From positions 62,001 to 126,000 of the forward strand of contig JASANG010003612.1 of assembly GCA_030248215.1 (NCBI GenBank): a stretch of DNA of 64,000 nt. The letters are read 5' to 3'. The notes below the pieces were generated by a model. It was given only the letters and a program-made list of their open reading frames with translations. It was not told the origin of the DNA and searched no databases. The stretch comes from Enoplolaimus lenunculus. Taxonomy: Eukaryota > Nematoda > Enoplea > Enoplida > Thoracostomopsidae. The position numbers and the translations under genes are program-made. Shown here piece after piece: positions 1 to 12,171 of this stretch. Positions within the stretch are counted from its first letter, which is position 1. Each line of letters opens with the position of its first letter.

Positions 1-767
1 TGTGAACTAAATTGCTAGCTACGATTTTTAATGATTTATTTGCAGCGGCACGTTTTTTCGAACGGGATTTTGGACAAAACTTGCAAGTGCAAGTTGCAGC
101 TGCAAGTTCTCGTAGCAAAATCTTGCCATGAAAGCTTAAAGCAAATTCTAGCGTGAAAATTTTTGCACATCGCATACTGCTAACGTTAAAAATAGCAAAG
201 AAACAAATCTGTCTCAAACACAAATGTACTCCCTGGTCCTGGATACCCTCGCCCGTCCATCTATCGAGTGGCTCAGGGGATGCGTTCGACGGCACCTAAC
301 TTAACCACGAAGGTACAAATGTGGTTTGACATCAAAATTTTACGGTTTGAAAAGCGATCTTCGATATTTAATAGAATTGTTTTCGTAACAACGTTTTGTT
401 GAACAACGGCGAATTAAACAACTGAAAATCTTTGTTTTTGAATAAAAAATGACGTCAATATAAGTAGGCAAACACGTCATGTAAGTGAATATGATTAAAA
501 GTGTTCGAGCTGACGCTAAACGCATTCGAACGCTTACTGCAATTTTGTGGATGCTTTCCAACCACTACATTTGTGAAATATTGTCGAATTTATGGCACAT
601 TTACGGCCCATATTCCTTTCAAGGGCGTCCCGTTTTCCCGCGGGACTGCAAACAGTTCCGGAACGCAACATTTGCTACTCCTGTTTGTGCATACGCGATG
701 ATTATTAAACTTTGTTGTTCTTGTTGTTGTTGTTATTTGTGATTTGGTTCGCAAGATCGCTTAGTGC
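1..767. other. No gene recognised
   Basis: AT-rich sequence with only short chance frames; no repeat shared with the rest of the window was recognised. Confidence 0.5.
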
Positions 768-800
768 GGGGGGGGGGGCTTGGGGGGGACAGCCCCTCCC
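768..800 (+). repeat. Poly-G tracts with quadruplex potential
   Basis: Two G-runs of about 10 and 7 separated by CTT, then CAGCCCC. No neighbouring gene. Confidence 0.6.
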
Positions 801-979
801 ATCCTGCGTATGGTTCTTACAAACATAAGTACAATATATAAAATTACATCTTTATTTTCGGTTCGCGGCGTCTGCAACTGATGTATATACAAACTATACC
901 AATTGTTTTAGAATCAGTAATTCAACAACAAACGACCTCATTGTGAAGTATACGTTAACAAAGATCAAGTTCAGTAGTA

Positions 980-1316
980 CTCGCGGTACAATCGCAGGCC
1001 TTCCTCCGGCCTCGGTTCCGGAAGAATTACCACCGGACGTTCCAGCCATTTCGGTAGTGAAATTTTGCATATTTTTACAAAATTTATTTGTTTGGGCTTT
1101 TCGTATTAACTTTTGGTAAATTTTTGAGCACAAAATTGCCGAGATTTCAGAATAACTAAGCGTAAAACCAAAAGATTGAACGCCTGACAAATATGCAAAT
1201 TAAACATCATTTCAACTACCTAATTTCGTCTCACCTCTGACCTCTACATCTGGCTCCGGCAAATTTGCTGACCTTTGGCTCCGGCTCCGGTATTTTCCAA
1301 CTCCGGTTGCACCCTG
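980..1316 (-). mobile_element. Family A-related hAT MITE, degraded
   Basis: The right end CCGGTTGCACCCTG is clear; the left end is inferred near 980 from the weak flank pair GTAGTACT / GTAATATC and from the interruption of repeat M1 relative to M2. The internal part resembles 22517-22810. Confidence 0.6.
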
Positions 1317-1872
1317 GTAATATCCCATAAGCTTAAATAGAAAACAGTTTACCGCATTGTTTCTAAATATTTTATACGCCACAATATCTATGTAAAATTT
1401 TGCCAATCACTCTTCCTTTACGCAAAAACACAACGAAACGTTTAATGATCACAATATTAGCACGTGTTAGGTTGGGGGCCGTCCTGCGGTACCGTTCACA
1501 ACAACAAGCACGAGTACAACGTAGGCAAACTAGCGATCAAAACACGCCTGCTTAATACGTATAAATTTATTTATACACAATAAACAGGGGCGTACCTTTA
1601 AGGTTCCTTAAAACAGCAGGGGTTTAGAGGGGGGCGGTAGCTTAGTAAATTTATATATACAATAAACAACGACGTAGCCAAAGGCGATTTCATTTGTCAA
1701 CTCGACACGTTTAGGTTTTAGCAATTTTATACTGTGTCCAGTTTACCTACACCTAAAAATTTTGCCTGTGGCTCCATTTACATTACACCTATATGTTTTG
1801 ACATTTTGCAGCAGTGACTCCTGACCCGTTCTGAAACCTGAAACTGTAGGCACAAGTCGTAGCTGTTACAAA

Positions 1873-2287
1873 CAGGGTGCAACCGGAATTCCGGTTCCGG
1901 TTCCGGTTCCGGCAATTTTTCACCTTCCGGTTCTGGTTCCGGTTCCGGTAAATTTTTACCGGATTTAAAAATTCCGGTATTATAATTTGGCCGTTTTCTT
2001 AACTTTGCTAATTTTTAAGAATCTCTTTTGACAGCCACTTGTACTCCGAATATAAGCCATTGATGGTGGATTTCACTTCAGTCGATGATGAAAATCTAAA
2101 ATACAGCAAATAAAATAAATACCTATGTTCGACTAAGGTTATTTCACAAATAATAGAGCAAAAAATAAGATTAAAATGAAATTTTTGGTGAAATGCATTT
2201 TTCATTTTCCGGTTCCGGTTCCGGTAAAATTTTCAAATTCCGGTTCCGGTTCCGGTTCCGGTAAATTGTAATTCCGCTTGCACCCTG
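1873..2287 (-). mobile_element. hAT-type MITE (family A), 8-bp duplication GTTACAAA
   Basis: TIR CAGGGTGCAACCGGAATTCC with runs of GGTTCCGGTTCCGG, flanked by GTTACAAA at 1865-1872 and 2288-2295. It contains the same 65-codon frame as the copy at 29608-30004 (two residue differences), probably sequence conservation from recent spread rather than coding. It sits inside the longer repeat M1. Confidence 0.92.
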
Positions 2288-2799
2288 GTTACAAACTAAC
2301 AAAACCTAAACCTAACCAAATTTGATTTATGTTAAACCTATCTATAAAAATTTTACTTTTCAAAATACTCATTGATTGGTGAGAAAATCTGAGTTGATCT
2401 AATCCGATTATGTGATTATTCCCTTTATTACTGTCAAAGAACATATATGTACTCCAGTGAAAGATTTCACTATATTTTTCTAAAAGGCAATGAAACTCGG
2501 ATCATCTGAAGCGCTTTATCTCACCACAGGACCAGTGTAGAATACAACCGCAACCAAAACTGTTTTAACGAGTGATTCAATCGGAACATTGATCAACAGT
2601 AGCCAACATTTCAGATTTCGGCTAAAACTTTTACAGTCCAAATTTAAATGTGATTAAAAATATTAAATTGATGATGTCACAATGTTTTTAGCGTTCTCAA
2701 TGACGACAATCACCAGCCGGCCGCCGGCAATACCTTGTGCCGGCCGGTCAATGTCCGGTCTGTCGGTTCCCAGCCGGTGCACTACACTAGTAATTTTAG

Positions 2800-4690
2800 T
2801 TCTATGGATTTTTATGCATGGAAGGTGGACTGTACGCTTTAATATAAATCAGTAAAATGGTCCTAAAACCTTAGCAGTGGTAAAAGTTTGGTAACAATAT
2901 CATGACCCCACATAACAACCTCACCACAAGTATATATTAAAAGCGTGACTTGGTGACTGCACGCGATCGTTTCGTATGACAAATAACATATTTTACTTAA
3001 AACTTTTGAAAAAATATGTTGCTGATAAAATGACAAATTGTTTTATTAAAATATTTGATCAGGTTCAACTATTGTTTTAAGTAACTTTTCAACCCTGCAG
3101 TCGTATTCTCAAATGCTTATAGCATCTTTTCTTTACTCGCCAGTTGGCGATAGTTTTTCAAACTCGTAAACTCGTGCAGTTGTATTTCGGCTACGCTTGC
3201 ATAGAAATAGCGTTGATGAAATCGAAAAAAATGGACGGAGTTTCAAAATTGGCTAATCACTGATTCGAAGGTTACGAGACCGGTGAACTGGTGAGATAAA
3301 TGCTGCATATAGCGGAGAATACATGGTCCTGCGGTCTCAATTTTGCAGCACCTTAAACTAATTGACAATAGGTTTTGTACACGTTTAGAATAAGTCAATT
3401 GTAAGTTTTCATATTTGGCAAATTTCATGCGTTTAATTTCTCGACCCATGTATAGAACAGAGCCGGACCAGTAGCACAAGCATATTCCTAAGCCTAAGCC
3501 TAAGCCTAAGCAAAAAAGTCAGTCTAAAGCTTAAACTGACTCTATTACATCCCCGCCGGAAAACGATTCGGCCTTGTTCTATACATGGGCCAATTTTGCC
3601 AGCCACTGCCAAATTTCAAGTCCGCACCTGTAAACGCAGTCGATTGCTTGAAAAACAGCTTGCCAACTGGCACTATGTGCAACACACGACATGACTGCGA
3701 AGTGTGTGTATTGCTCGTACATTATTGTATTTAGTTGCTCATAGTATACTCTATGAGTGAAAGGGTTACGATAGAACAATCAGAATCCATCAGTGTTTAT
3801 GGAAAAAAGTGAAGACACTCACAAACCATTAATTGTTAGTCGTTTTTAACTTTCCAATTTTAACTAAAAATTTTGTGTTTTATACGAAACTTCAAATTCT
3901 GTACGTTTTAATGCACATTTCAGACCGAAAAAACGTAAAAACTGTTCTTATTTTCAAAAACCAAATAAAAGTTCAGTAATACAGGTATGTGTATGTTTTT
4001 TTATTTTGAACCACGTTAACCTAAAAAACCATAAAATATATGCATAAGGCATAAAAGAACTTTTTTCCCTCTGCATTGGACAAAACCAAGGGCTCGTTAT
4101 CAATCGTCAATAAAGTATCATGTATATATAACCTAATCTGAGAGCTTGAGTTTTGCCAGAAAGCATAAATCAGAATAAAAAAAACAACCGCACGTCTGTT
4201 TAAAATCATTATAGGCATTGAGTGAAAAAACATTTTGCTTATCTTAAGCTTACAAAAAAAACTATAAAATATCAGCTTTAGCGTCCAGCAGCAGCTATTT
4301 TCGGTAAATGGAAATTCACTATATTCGAATGCCCGTTTTTGTTAAAAATATTCTCAAGTTCTTGAGTTTTTGCTTCAACAATTTTCTACAAGTTTTAGCC
4401 ATTCGTGTATAGTATCTGACAGATTTCGTGCAAAATGATAACCATATATAGAAACAGCGCAATGCCAAATGCCCATCGTAGCTCTAGTTTACGCCCTTTG
4501 ATCCGTCGCAACATTTCAAAATACGGTATTTTTTGCCACAAACAGCCAGTGTTCGCTTGATTTGTACTTTATACGCTATAACCGTATCATGTAGAAACCA
4601 AACAACTATTCGAAGCTCTTACTGCTGCGAAAATTCATTTCGAATCATGTCGTTTAACATCCTATAGCACTAAAAAGAAGTAAAATTTTT
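2800..4690. other. Intergenic, only a family D MITE
   Basis: Apart from 3443-3591, no coding frame with splice support or repeat was recognised. Confidence 0.5.
3443..3591 (+). mobile_element. TTAGGC-bearing MITE (family D)
   Basis: Ends GACCCATGTATAGAACAG and CTTGTTCTATACATGGGCC; interior (CCTAAG)n at 3486-3510. Flanks AATTTCTC / AATTTTGC are imperfect. Confidence 0.7.
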
Positions 4691-4700
4691 AGCTTAGTAC

Positions 4701-4926
4701 TGTAGTGACCCAAATAAGAGGGGGGTAGTAAGAGGGGTCCCCACTTTGTGTCCCGATCAATAGGAGTCCGTATCCCTAATAAGAGTCCGTGAGCAGATAG
4801 AGTCCCTAAACCCTAATTAGAGTCCATAAATGTCAATTATCCCTAATTGTAGCGCGTAAATGACTCCAGGATTACATAATTTGAATCCGAAACTTTAAAG
4901 CGTACTTAAAGTTTGAAAGTACATTC
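4701..4926 (+). repeat. Interspersed repeat family G
   Basis: TGTAGTGACCCAAATAAGAG to AAAGTACATTC with flanks CTTAGTAC / CTTAGTAT. It carries repeated AGAGTCC(C/G)TA units. Shared with 58302-58600. Class unknown. Confidence 0.65.
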
Positions 4927-5171
4927 CTTAGTATCGACGGTATAACACCCGGCTGCATAACCGATCCACTTTTGCCCAATTAATGCATCTCTTCTACGTG
5001 TAAATTTGTTACAAAAATGTAGTGTAGAATCCTAAATTGACAATCTTCATCCACCTTTTTATAACTTGAGTTAAACTCAAAGAGCAACCGGTACATTTGT
5101 TGCGTTCAAATTTTAAGACCATTTACAAACAATGCTAACGTTCGAAACCCTGGAACCATTCAGACGAATTC

Positions 5172-5326
5172 GGCCCATGTTCCTTTAAGGGGTGTAAAGG
5201 TTTCTGGTGGGTCTATAAAAGAGTGGGTTTAGATTCTAGATTACATTTTTTGCTTAGGCTTAGGCCTAGGTTTACGCTTAGGAATACGCTTAATCTACTG
5301 TTACGACCCGAAAAGTAACATTGGCC
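5172..5326 (-). mobile_element. MITE family E (TIR GGCCCATGTTACTTTAAGG)
   Basis: Starts GGCCCATGTTCCTTTAAGG and ends AAAAGTAACATTGGCC; interior GCTTAGGCTTAGGC and TTCTAGATTACATTTTTTGC, shared with the other E copies. Confidence 0.72.
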
Positions 5327-5803
5327 AAACATTCCATGAAGCAAACATTTAAAATGCGACCAAACAGCACCAGATTTAAAAATACGTGCACAAAATGAAC
5401 ACCCCATTAGCAGGTGCTGTTAGTGATCGCTGCTTCCAAGGCGCTGGGGCTGGCGATCTACCAGCCCTAGCGAGTTAAAACAAACCAAATTGTTCAACGT
5501 AAACGGCATTCTCTGGCTAAATATGCTGAAAAATATAGCACGAAACCAACACAAGTTCAAAACTCTTTTCTACCTGTGACTGCTGCAATTTTTAATCAAA
5601 TGAAGATAAATATTTGTTTTAAGCTTGCGTTTACAAAACTGTAACATTTCAAAACCAAATACTATTTCGCCAGCGCTAGAAAATGCAGCCGTTTGCAATT
5701 GGGCGTTTCGCAAATATTTATGACCGTATATAAAATTGGACTCCTTAGGCGTGACAAATGCCTAGCAATAAAAATGAACTAAGCCAATTAAATCAACAGA
5801 ACG

Positions 5804-5804
<1 letters not shown>

Positions 5805-5839
<35 letters not shown>
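5805..5839. repeat. (AT)n microsatellite
   Basis: Uninterrupted AT dinucleotide run of about 35 bp. Confidence 0.95.
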
Positions 5840-5842
<3 letters not shown>

Positions 5843-5949
5843 ACAAAATGGTGCAACAAACCGATCATTAGTGGTCCGCCTGGATTAATCGGGTTCCTAC
5901 ACTTAACAAAATATAACCAGTTTTCAACGATCCTACACATAGTAGTAAA

Positions 5950-6351
5950 GTGATCGAACTATCAGCTAAACACGATCTCACTGAGACGATGTCGCGAATA
6001 AAAAGTGATCCAACAACATCAACACGACGTCGCAGAGGCGTGGTCGCGACTAAAATATTGCAAAAAAAATATTCAAAAAAACTCACGCATTTCACAAAAC
6101 ACGTTGCTAGCTCGAGTCCCACTGCCGTCAATCAGTCTCGTAGTCAGCTCAAAGTGCTAAGGCGAGGGGTTAAAAATGTCAACAAAGCATACGGCGATTT
6201 CGTGCGATTTACAGGCGAAGCTGACAACCTTTCTACTGGAGCCAAAAAGTTTTCCAAAGGGGTTATAAGTCTTTATGCCCCCTCAAACCTATGGCCTCGT
6301 TCCACTTCCGTAGTAGATTGGTATTCTATGAGCCGTCTTATATTGCTATAG
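5950..6351 (+). CDS. Unassigned 133-aa basic open frame
   Basis: The longest plus-strand open frame outside known features. It starts MIELSAKHDLTETMSRI and is Arg/Lys-rich (TRRRRGVVATKILQKKYSKK). The second half (about 63-105, containing VNKAYGDFVRFTGEADNL) looks like a compact protein segment rather than repeat translation, and codon use is not AT-skewed as in the neighbours. It follows an (AT)n run at 5805-5839. It could be a single exon, a gene remnant or a piece of an unrecognised element. No family is recognised and no splice partner was found. Confidence 0.3.
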   Translation: MIELSAKHDLTETMSRIKSDPTTSTRRRRGVVATKILQKKYSKKLTHFTKHVASSSPTAVNQSRSQLKVLRRGVKNVNKAYGDFVRFTGEADNLSTGAKKFSKGVISLYAPSNLWPRSTSVVDWYSMSRLILL

Positions 6352-6599
6352 TGAAAAAATGTTTAGTGCCGGTCTGCCATTGCTAAAAAAATAACTATAA
6401 CTCAAACTGAACATCAGTTAAGCTAATGTTTGACTAGTTTTGACTAAATCACCGTTAAATTTAACAAGTGTACATATAAAACTAAAATGTAGACTAACAA
6501 TGGCTATATTTAGACACATAACGTCATTTACCAAACGAAAAATGCAAGCTGTATTTTTACTGAAGCATACAAGTCAAGTTTTTAGATATAATTTTCATT

Positions 6600-7045
6600 A
6601 ACTCAACATTCTTACCTTAACTAAGCTCTAAAAGCTGAAACTAACTTGATTTAAGCTTAATGTACTTAATGTAATCCAGCAGTATTAAACTAACTTTCTA
6701 GATTAACTAAACTAACAGGTAGATTTAAGCTTAAAGTTGTTTAAAATCTTACATATTTTCAGTTTAAGCTTAACTTATCGAACTCTTAGATACATGAAAA
6801 TTTCTGGACTGCACTTGTTACTTAAACTAAAATTAAGTTTACTTAAACTTATGTTAAATTTAAAAACATGTTAATTTAAGTAAAATTTAAAATTCTAGTT
6901 TAGTTAGTCCGTCCAGTCATTTAAGTTTTACGAAAACTGATATTCAAGTTTAGTTTTAAGCTAACTAACCTAGAATTTTAAGTTTTACTTTAACTAATAT
7001 TTAAGTTTAGTTTTAAGCTATGTTTTAAGTTTAAGTTTTTAGAGA
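6600..7045. repeat. TTAAGTTTA-rich low-complexity stretch
   Basis: Many scattered TTAAGTTTAG / CTAAACTTAA motifs on both strands, partly arranged as diverged repeats (TTTAAGTTTAGTTTTAAGCT occurs twice, near 6950 and 7010). No gene seen. Confidence 0.6.
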
Positions 7046-7184
7046 GTGGGTTTAGTACAGGCAGCGAGCATTGCAAGGTTCAATTCATGCCAGAATCCAA
7101 CAGACCCTGTTGAGTGCCTATTGCTCCAGAACGATAAATTTTTTACTTTAGTCAAAGTTTGTTTTTGCACATTGTGGCAGTATA

Positions 7185-7441
7185 CACTGTAAATTCCAAT
7201 GAGTTGATTAATCAATTCAGCTAGCGAGTTGGTTATTTCTGAAATTAATATCAGTAAACATTAACTCACTCTGAGTTGAGTTGATTCTCACTCTGAGTTG
7301 AGAGTTGACTCTTGGCGAGTTGATTAATTAACTCAAAATGGATTGAATCGACGTAAAATCCTGAGTTTTAATAGTCCTAACACGCAGACTGAGTGATTCA
7401 ACTCATTCTGCGTAAAAATCAACTCACTGAAATTTACAGTG
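7185..7441 (+). mobile_element. TA-flanked MITE (family C)
   Basis: CACTGTAAATTCCAATGAG and CTCACTGAAATTTACAGTG form the TIRs, with TA at 7183-7184 and 7442-7443. GAGTTGA / TCAACTC motifs recur inside, like family B but with different sequence. Confidence 0.88.
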
Positions 7442-7748
7442 TATGAATAGGTTTTGAAGCTGTGCATGAATTTCGTCATTTTTATTTCAAATGTGTGATT
7501 ATTATCTAATATTGAGCATAAAAATAACGGAGTTTCCGGAATTTTAATAACGGAAATAAAAACGAACATTGGTTTTCACCGGAACCGAAACGGACAATGG
7601 GTCACAGTGCCATAATATGATTTATGTCGGACCCTGGTTTGGCCGACTGCCAAACTCGTATGAGCTCAGTGTGTTTTGCAAACGAAAACAAACAGTTTTT
7701 CATGTCCAGTGTGTTTGATCACAAGTGTAACGTTTATAGGTATATACC

Positions 7749-7954
7749 GGCCAATGTTACTTTAAAGGGCGTAACAGTAGATTAAAAGTATTGCTAAGTC
7801 TAAGCCTAAGATAAAGCATTGCAAAAATGAATTCGTAAGCCTAAGCCTAACCTAAGCCTAAGCCTAAGCCTAAGCAAAAAATGTAATCTAGAATCTAAAC
7901 CTACTGTTTTGTAGACTCACCAGAAACCTGGACGCGTTTAGAGTAACATGGGCC
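7749..7954 (+). mobile_element. MITE family E
   Basis: Ends GGCCAATGTTACTTTAAAGG and TAGAGTAACATGGGCC; interior (CCTAAG)n at 7838-7875. Flanks TATATACC / GGTATACC partly match. Confidence 0.75.
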
Positions 7955-8331
7955 GGTATACCTATATCAAGGTTCAACCGGAAATGAATATTACCAGACC
8001 CGGAGGTTGCCAAATCTTGGCAGAACAGGTAGTAAGCAAACTCATAGTAGTAAAAATGATGAAATATTTATTTGTACAGCCACAGCTTTCTTAAAACGCC
8101 TTTTTACATAATCTTGGTAAATTCAAAACCAGCCCCATAAAGATATTAAAAATCATTGAACGATATGAAATTTATAAAGGTTATTTAGTAAACTTTTTCA
8201 AACAAAATCGCCAAAAATTGCTGCAGAAACTACACAACAGCAGCAATGTCCAAATACCGATCTAAAGCATGAGACAGGGTCTGGCCTTCGATTGCAAACC
8301 GTAGTGAATAAATCGGTACTGGTAGGATATG

Positions 8332-8524
8332 CACTGCAAAAAATAATGAGTCAAATTAACGCCCTCCGAAATAGACTTTTCCGGACTACACAAACTGACT
8401 CAAATTTCACTCCGCCACTGTCAAATTCAGTCGGTCGTTCACTGGGTCGAATTTGACTCCGTTTGCTTAGTCTCGGAAAGCCTATCTCGGAGAGAGCGTA
8501 TTTGACTCACCATTTTTTACAGTG
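8332..8524 (+). mobile_element. Self-complementary TA-type MITE (family B)
   Basis: Ends CACTGCAAAAAATAATGAG and CACCATTTTTTACAGTG; interior GAGTCAAAT / ATTTGACTC motifs on both arms. Confidence 0.8.
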
Positions 8525-10518
8525 TGGTCGTTTACAAACACTTTCTCTGCATAGACCTATAGCAAAAGGTTGTCTGCGGCATACCTTTTTAAGCAGCCGA
8601 AAAAACAATTGAATCGACCAGAAAATTGCGTTTTATCGTCATTTTTCCCCAAATACGTATAACTTGAAAAATAAGTACCCGCGCATGAACAAATACAAAT
8701 ACGTTTATGGATTCAAAATTTAGTGCCAAAACGATACTAAGAGAATCAAAGGATTGTTTACTAATTATCGGTCAAAATTTAACAAAACCATAATAAGCAT
8801 AAGGCACACTCCACAGAAGAGTAAGATGCCTAAAAACCGGTGTAGGTTTGAGTCCAGCAAAAACATCGGATAACAGGCTTAATAGTATTACCGTTAGATA
8901 AATTTAATCACAAGTTAAAGTCCAAAATTAACGCATTACACGTCAGCTGAAATATTAGATAAAACAATACAACAAAATAAGCAAACAGTTTAAGATAAAA
9001 AAATTATAACAAATCAATAAAAACATCGTGAATAAAATTACGCCCAACGTAAAAATAGAAAATATATATGCTTCCAATTCAACTCCATCGCAGCTACAGT
9101 GAACACGAGCATCAAAAACGTCTAGTATATTCAGTCAAACATCAGGTATTACAAAACCTAGTAAATCAGCGACCCTGTGCTAAAATTAATGTATATTCTA
9201 AAATTTTTTCGACTTCTTCCGTTTTTGCTTTTTCCGAAAAACTAAAAAACAGAGAAAAACCACTTTTCCGTTGGTTTTTTCTGGTGTCCAGTTCTGATTC
9301 TAAGTCGAATGACAACTAGCTTGCTTCAACTATATCAAACAATAGCACGATTTATATATAATATATAATATATAATATATATTATATATTATATATATTA
9401 TAGGTATATATTATATATAATATAATATAAAATATAATATATAACATATATACATCTGTAACCATTTTGTTCCAGGTTATCAAAACTATCTAACCTTTAC
9501 AGTTGAAAATAAACGAAAGCCAGACAAGGTTTTCTCACGCCAAATACTAAACAGAACGAGAGATCATACGTTTTTTGAACTGGTGACTAAAGTATATAAC
9601 TTAGTGATATATCTGGGTTCAAAAGAAAGTTGATGATACTATTAATAGTTGAACACCTCACTGACAAAAAATAAAATGTATAATTAACCATTTGAGAGGC
9701 CAGCAACCATAGGAACTCATAGTCGACGTGGCATTCTGTTTTTTCAGTTGGAACCAGAAAAAAATTTTATAAGATGGAATTGTTTAGTTGAAATAATTTT
9801 CGGCCATGGTGGGACAAAGTTGTTCGTATAGGGCGCCCTATACTACTCAGTTGCATACGTGTCATTAGATTTTACACATTGAGACTCCTAGCTTGTTCAT
9901 ATCGTCAACCCAAAGGCTTAAGTGGATAAAATTTTTTACCAGCGTTTCGCTTTACTCGCTGTAGTTTTCTTTACAAGCGGGTATACTCGCGAAAAATTGC
10001 GTTACCCCGTTTTCCGTCTTTACCCGCGCAAAATTCATTTACCGCTACTGACCTTACCTGCACTTATCTTTTTTGCTACGTTCAATACAATTGTAATTTT
10101 ATGATGCATCGATGTGAAGAAGTGGGTCGCCCAGTTTTACGTTGCAATAAACTCTTTATCAGTAACTTTCAAAACAAACGATTAAGTAAAAAATGTGACA
10201 CCGGACAATATTGCCCATTACCTCTATCATCGTTAAAACTAGATTGCCGATACGTGACCAGTGAATCAAAACATTCTTGTCTGTACAAAATCGTTGTAGT
10301 TAAAAAATTAACAGCGCATAAATGACACATTTCTTTACGGTTTCGTCGCAATTTGTCTTAAGACCTCTTTCAGAAAGCTGTAAACATATTGCTCCACGCC
10401 AAGAAAAATATTACTCTCTATAGGAACGCGAATAATTTGAGCAAATGAAATAGCATATATTGTTTATTCCTGTCTTTCAAAAAGCCACAAATATTTTTCG
10501 ATTTTTAAACACATTTCA
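8525..10518. other. Intergenic, no gene recognised
   Basis: Short open frames at 9068-9319 and 9922-10325 show no family motif; the AT-rich palindrome at 9352-9452 is the only structure. Confidence 0.5.
9352..9452. repeat. Imperfect palindromic AT-rich repeat
   Basis: Runs of TATAATATA and ATATTATATATTATA forming a self-complementary cruciform-prone stretch. Confidence 0.85.
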
Positions 10519-10640
10519 GGAGTCTAGCACTTATTTGAGTCAAATTCGACTCCGCCAAGGTCGAACATGCGACTGAATCGAGTTGGACTCTGGCGGAGTC
10601 GAATTTGATTCCGTTTGTGTAGTCCCTTTGAGCCTAAACG
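10519..10640 (+). mobile_element. Family B internal fragment
   Basis: GAGTCAAATTCGACTCCGCC and GGCGGAGTCGAATTTGATTC are face to face; the CACTGC termini are absent. Confidence 0.6.
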
Positions 10641-11035
10641 CCAGGGGCGAACATATTGCGGTGATTTATTTAGGCCACTGCCTTGTTTGGATTCGCTACA
10701 CAAATCGGCCTCAAGGCCTGATTCAGTCATAATCTGCTACTCAGGCAAGTTTTGTAGACCTATACATGGTTTGGCTCTTAATCGATAATTGCTTAAATAC
10801 GTCACAAAGACACTGAAACATAAACTCTTGCACACTTCAAACCAGTAAACTGTGCACAATCACTAGCAGCAGAAAAAGAAAACCACCGAGTGTAAAAAAA
10901 ATGACTTTTAGAAAGATTAAAAGTCAATTGGGTTTCTTCCAATACAAGTTCATTTCATTCGTATATTTATTGTGTTTTAAAATCATTTTTGAAATTTAAA
11001 AATGTGTAAAAACCAAATTGAAATATAGTGAAGTA

Positions 11036-11257
11036 CACTGCAAAAAATGGTGAGTCAAATTTTACTCTCTCCGAAATAGGTTTTTCCGGGCTGCACAAAC
11101 TGAGTACAAATTCAACTTCGCCAGAGTCAAATTCGACTTATCTGAGTCGTTCAGTGAGTTGAATTTGACTCTGGCGGAGTCGAATTTGACTCGGTTTGTG
11201 TAGTCCCGAACAGCGCCTATTTCGGACAGTCAATTTGACTCACCATTTTTTATAGTG
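11036..11257 (+). mobile_element. Self-complementary TA-type MITE (family B)
   Basis: CACTGCAAAAAATGGTGAG to CTCACCATTTTTTATAGTG, TA at the left flank; near-palindromic along its whole length. Confidence 0.85.
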
Positions 11258-11407
11258 TGCTTGCATTTAGATAATTATGTTACATTTCTCTATGGTATAC
11301 TTTTAGGTTAGCTTTTTCTCAAGCGCTTAATCCAGTATAATTGCAATTTCGCTTGACAAATAACTGTTTATCAGTGCGCAACAAATATAAACCTGTAAGA
11401 GACACTA

Positions 11408-11618
11408 CACTGCAAAAAATGGTGAGTCAAATTGACTCCCGCCGAAATAGGTTCTACGGGCCTACACAAACTGAGTCAACTTCGACTCCGCCAGGGTCAA
11501 ACGTGCGACTCAGTGAGTCAGATTTGACTCTTTCGGAGTCGAATTTGACTCAGTTTGTGCAGTCCCGTAGAGCCTATTTCGGGAAGAGTCAGTTTGACTT
11601 ACCATTTTTTTTGCAGTG
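11408..11618 (+). mobile_element. Self-complementary TA-type MITE (family B), best-preserved copy
   Basis: CACTGCAAAAAATGGTGAG to ACCATTTTTTTTGCAGTG with TA on both sides (11406-11407, 11619-11620). 211 bp, arms pair almost throughout. It lies 150 bp from another copy. Confidence 0.9.
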
Positions 11619-11937
11619 TACAGTATCCTTATGATATACTTGTCATATATAAGACAATATTTCCATCTTACACGCTCGTAACGAACTCAACATGGTAGAA
11701 GGTCCAAAAACATTTAGCGAACGGCAAGCGGGTATTTCAAATCGCTTACAAACTGGGCTAAATCTTTCCTATTGAGACGTGCTATATTATTACGGTGCTA
11801 CGACAAACGAAATTATATCTTACACAGGACAAGACAAAAATTGTTAAAGGAGCTACCAGTAGTGAAATGTAAGAAACTTTGTACACGTAACTGAGGCTAA
11901 TCTGCCTTGATAATGGTCTCTAATTTTTTTACGTGGT

Positions 11938-11999
11938 TTATGCTTAGGCTTAAGACTACGCTTTTTAATACTGTTCCGCCTCTGTTATTTACATCGGCC
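11938..11999 (-). mobile_element. Family D right-end fragment
   Basis: TTATGCTTAGGCTTAAG followed by TACTGTTCCGCCTCTG and ATTTACATCGGCC; only one terminus is present. Confidence 0.5.
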
Positions 12000-12033
12000 A
12001 CAGTGGCAAACGGCGCAAGCGTGATACCTTACT

Positions 12034-12171
12034 AATGCAACTTAAGCAATATCATGCGTACACTAGGTGACTTTTGACGGGGTTGTGGGATGAACGCTGA
12101 ACCCGGTGTCCATCACACTACCCCGTCAAAAGTCATACATAGTGTATGCATGATATTGTGGAAGTTGCATA
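12034..12171 (+). repeat. Long hairpin (inverted repeat, arms about 55 nt, short loop)
   Basis: The left arm contains CAATATCATGCGTACACTA then TGACTTTTGACGGGGT; the right arm is its reverse complement with few mismatches (ACCCCGTCAAAAGTCA, TAGTGTATGCATGATATTG). The loop is about 25 nt. No target duplication is seen. It could be a fold-back MITE or a small-RNA precursor. Confidence 0.8.

Larger units (their letters stand above)
940..2760 (+). repeat. Long interspersed repeat M, copy 1
   Basis: Colinear, same-strand similarity with 20940-21990: GTTCAGTAGTA, ACAGTTTACCGCATTGTTT, ACAATAAACA then GGCGTA, ATTTTGCCTG then GGCTC, TCTAAAAGGCAATG, ATCATCTGAA then CGCTTTATCTCAC. Two hAT MITEs (980-1316, 1873-2287) are inserted in this copy. 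No coding frame; class unknown. Confidence 0.65.

Noticed and set aside
2008-2205. 65-aa frame repeated at 29684-29881 as a gene
   Set aside because: It lies wholly inside two hAT-type MITE copies; conservation follows from recent transposition.
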